A DNA stretch of 64,000 bases from Chryseobacterium cucumeris. GTDB lineage: Bacteria > Bacteroidota > Bacteroidia > Flavobacteriales > Weeksellaceae. A program made the translations under genes and the position numbers. The notes under the pieces were generated by a model. It ran no database searches, was not told the origin of the DNA, and was given only the letters and a program-made list of their open reading frames with translations. The DNA is taken from positions 2,914,001 to 2,978,000 of the forward strand of contig NZ_CP068760.1 in NCBI RefSeq assembly GCF_016775705.1, in the 5' to 3' direction. Position 1 is the stretch's first letter; each line of letters begins with the position of its first letter. Below, piece by piece: positions 62,576 to 64,000 of the stretch.

Positions 62576-63694
62576 TTATGATGTTCGTATCATTTGCTGT
62601 ATCTCATGATGAAACTTCTTATTTTGCTTTCTGATTTTTATAATAAGATATAACAGTAGAATTATAAGAATACCTCCCAGGAAAACAGAACCTATTTTAA
62701 TATAACGATCATCAGATTTTAGTTTCTCACTTTTTAAAAAGGTTTCCCTGTTATGATTGTCGATCACCTGATTAATAGACTTCAGTTCATTCTGCTTTCT
62801 TTGAAATCGCATTTCCAGGTATTTTTTATTATACTGCTGATAAAGATCCTGTTGTCCTAAAGCAAGATAATTTTCTGCCAATTCCTTGTAAAGCCCTTCA
62901 TTCAGGATGATATCTCCGGTATTTTTACAAAGTTCCCCGGCTTTTAGTAAGAGATCTATTGCGGCTTGATTTTCATGCTTTTGTTTGTGTATTTCAGCAA
63001 TTCCTTTCAAAGCAAATGCTTCCAGACTTTTACCATAATTCTTCCGGGCATAGCTGACAGACTGTAAAAATGACTCTTGTGCTTTGTCAATCTCATTAAG
63101 GTTCAGATAACAGTATCCAATATTGTAGTATACCACACTCATATTGGAGTAAGTGGTTTTCTTTACAGGAACCTTTTCATAATTCTGTATGGAAATCAGG
63201 AACTTTTCCAAAGCAATTTCTGAATTAGACTGGCTTTTGTAAACCATTCCTCTTATCGCATAGCTTGCTGCAGTCTCACTATATTTTTCAGGAATTTTTG
63301 CAATATACTGTTCAGCCTCATTCAGTGTTTCAAGACATTTGTTAAAAAGTTCCATTTGCTGATACTGGATAGCGACTGAAATGAGAACCCCGGCTTGGCT
63401 TCTGGGGTCATTGGTTTTTTGTAGAAGTTCTTTTGCTTTTAAAATATATTGTAAAGATTCCTCAAAATTTCTTTTAGCAATATTGGCTGTTGAAAGCAGC
63501 ATATAGAGATCAATGGAGGTTTTTATATCATGAGATTTTTTTAATAATTGTTCCCCGATTTTGATGGTGTTATCGGGGTTGTCATAAATTTCAAGTTTTG
63601 CTTTTTTTATTAAGACACTATCGGGTGTCTTTTGGCCTTTCACACAATGACAAAAAACAGCCAGCAGCAGTACTATTTTTAAAATTGATTTCAT
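62576..63694 (-). CDS. TPR membrane protein lacking the usual C-terminal DNA-binding domain
   Basis: 372-aa protein with signal sequence (CVKGQ) and about nine TPR-like helix pairs (about 30-320), then one membrane helix (about 331-353). It ends 18 residues later (RKQNKKFHHEIQQMIRTS). Related Bacteroidota proteins continue here with an AraC HTH. This one stops, while a separate AraC end lies just upstream, joined by an ATGA overlap. It may be the sensor partner or a decayed copy. Confidence 0.75.
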   Translation of the reverse strand: MKSILKIVLLLAVFCHCVKGQKTPDSVLIKKAKLEIYDNPDNTIKIGEQLLKKSHDIKTSIDLYMLLSTANIAKRNFEESLQYILKAKELLQKTNDPRSQAGVLISVAIQYQQMELFNKCLETLNEAEQYIAKIPEKYSETAASYAIRGMVYKSQSNSEIALEKFLISIQNYEKVPVKKTTYSNMSVVYYNIGYCYLNLNEIDKAQESFLQSVSYARKNYGKSLEAFALKGIAEIHKQKHENQAAIDLLLKAGELCKNTGDIILNEGLYKELAENYLALGQQDLYQQYNKKYLEMRFQRKQNELKSINQVIDNHNRETFLKSEKLKSDDRYIKIGSVFLGGILIILLLYLIIKIRKQNKKFHHEIQQMIRTS

Positions 63695-64000
63695 AAGACT
63701 TTTGTTTTACTGATTTCCTGAATATAGGTGTTGGGAGACATGCCGGTAACAGATTTGAAAACAGTTGTAAAAGCACTGTGTGAAGAAAACCCGGAATATT
63801 CTGCAAGATAGCTCACTTTATAATTAAGAAAAGTAGAATCAGTTCTTAATAGCTGTACAATATGATTGATTCTAAGTTTATTAATGTATCCATTGAAGTT
63901 TTTTTCCTTACTGTTAATAATTTCGGAAAGGTACTTTGTATTGATTTCCATTTGAGAAGAAAGCAGCGACAGAGACATGTTTTTATTGAGAAACCTATCG
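63691..64000 (-). CDS. AraC-type regulator, C-terminal part (runs off window)
   Basis: The frame is open to the right edge (in-frame DRFLNKNMSLS before the first ATG), so the N terminus lies beyond 64000. Visible about 102 residues form the AraC double HTH: MEINTKYLSEIINSKEKNFN, INKLRINHIVQLL and the closing SGFSSHSAFTTVFKSVTGMSPNTYI. This C-terminal form is the one attached to TPR/TM sensors in this phylum. Its stop overlaps the next gene's ATG by 4 nt. Confidence 0.9.
   Translation of the reverse strand, partial: DRFLNKNMSLSLLSSQMEINTKYLSEIINSKEKNFNGYINKLRINHIVQLLRTDSTFLNYKVSYLAEYSGFSSHSAFTTVFKSVTGMSPNTYIQEISKTKVL

Overview
The window comes from a low-GC member of the Flavobacteriales, most likely Chryseobacterium or a close relative in the Weeksellaceae. 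The pointers are a T9SS C-terminal sorting domain, two GLPGLI proteins, a GH92 mannosidase, a PafA-type alkaline phosphatase close to the characterised Elizabethkingia enzyme, Chryseobacterium-style bacteriocin-like leader peptides, and promoters of the Bacteroidota type (TTG or TTTG, then TAnnTTTG). The genus is an inference. I see no rRNA, tRNA, prophage or CRISPR array.

Layout. 0-9.3 kb: a DAACS dicarboxylate/amino-acid symporter, a PhyH-like dioxygenase, a secreted CxC protein, a secreted GH92 mannosidase, the Fe-S genes mrp and nifU-like, and a surface protein gene bracketed by a roughly 90-bp direct repeat. 9.3-21.2 kb: a DUF3060 protein, a 1012-aa T9SS cargo, an SDR-like protein translationally coupled to an unlisted 49-aa membrane peptide, the ppk1-ppx polyphosphate pair, dnaK, and a divergent HxlR/DUF3291 pair. 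21.2-30.7 kb: a di-heme peroxidase, then two large mosaic surface proteins separated and flanked by about 1-kb AT-rich gene-free stretches, ending in a TPR-TM-LuxR regulator preceded by a terminator-like hairpin. 30.7-35.7 kb: a racemase, a secreted hydrolase, a DUF1624-type membrane protein, cupin and DoxX genes, and an AraC regulator. 35.7-43.8 kb is the most unusual part. It holds two copies of a module made of a short peptide gene, a hairpin and a GLPGLI gene, and two tandem copies of a pair made of a small membrane protein and a helical protein of unknown function. 43.8-51.9 kb: a cyclase, then one tight operon (minus strand) for an outer-membrane porin, a DASS carboxylate symporter and SdhC-SdhA-SdhB, with a secreted Ntn-type amidase upstream. 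52-56 kb: a bacteriophytochrome kinase with its heme oxygenase, then mdh. 56-58 kb: a RAYT transposase inside inverted REP-like ends, then a hydrolase. 58-64 kb: a glycolipid-binding-like protein, a Cys-rich peptide with a double-glycine leader, a three-gene GNAT/VOC/unknown operon, pafA, a TPR membrane protein, and the C-terminal end of an AraC regulator cut by the window edge.

How the genes fit together. Porin, DASS symporter, succinate dehydrogenase, malate dehydrogenase and the DAACS symporter point to use of C4-dicarboxylates. The phytochrome and heme oxygenase form a self-sufficient red-light sensor. GH92 and PafA are secreted scavengers of glycan and phosphate, and Ppk/Ppx handles polyphosphate inside the cell. 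The peptide-hairpin-GLPGLI modules, the duplicated small-membrane-protein pair and the repeat-flanked surface genes are the best candidates for undescribed biology. All similarity statements come from reading the sequence and recalling families; no database search was run.
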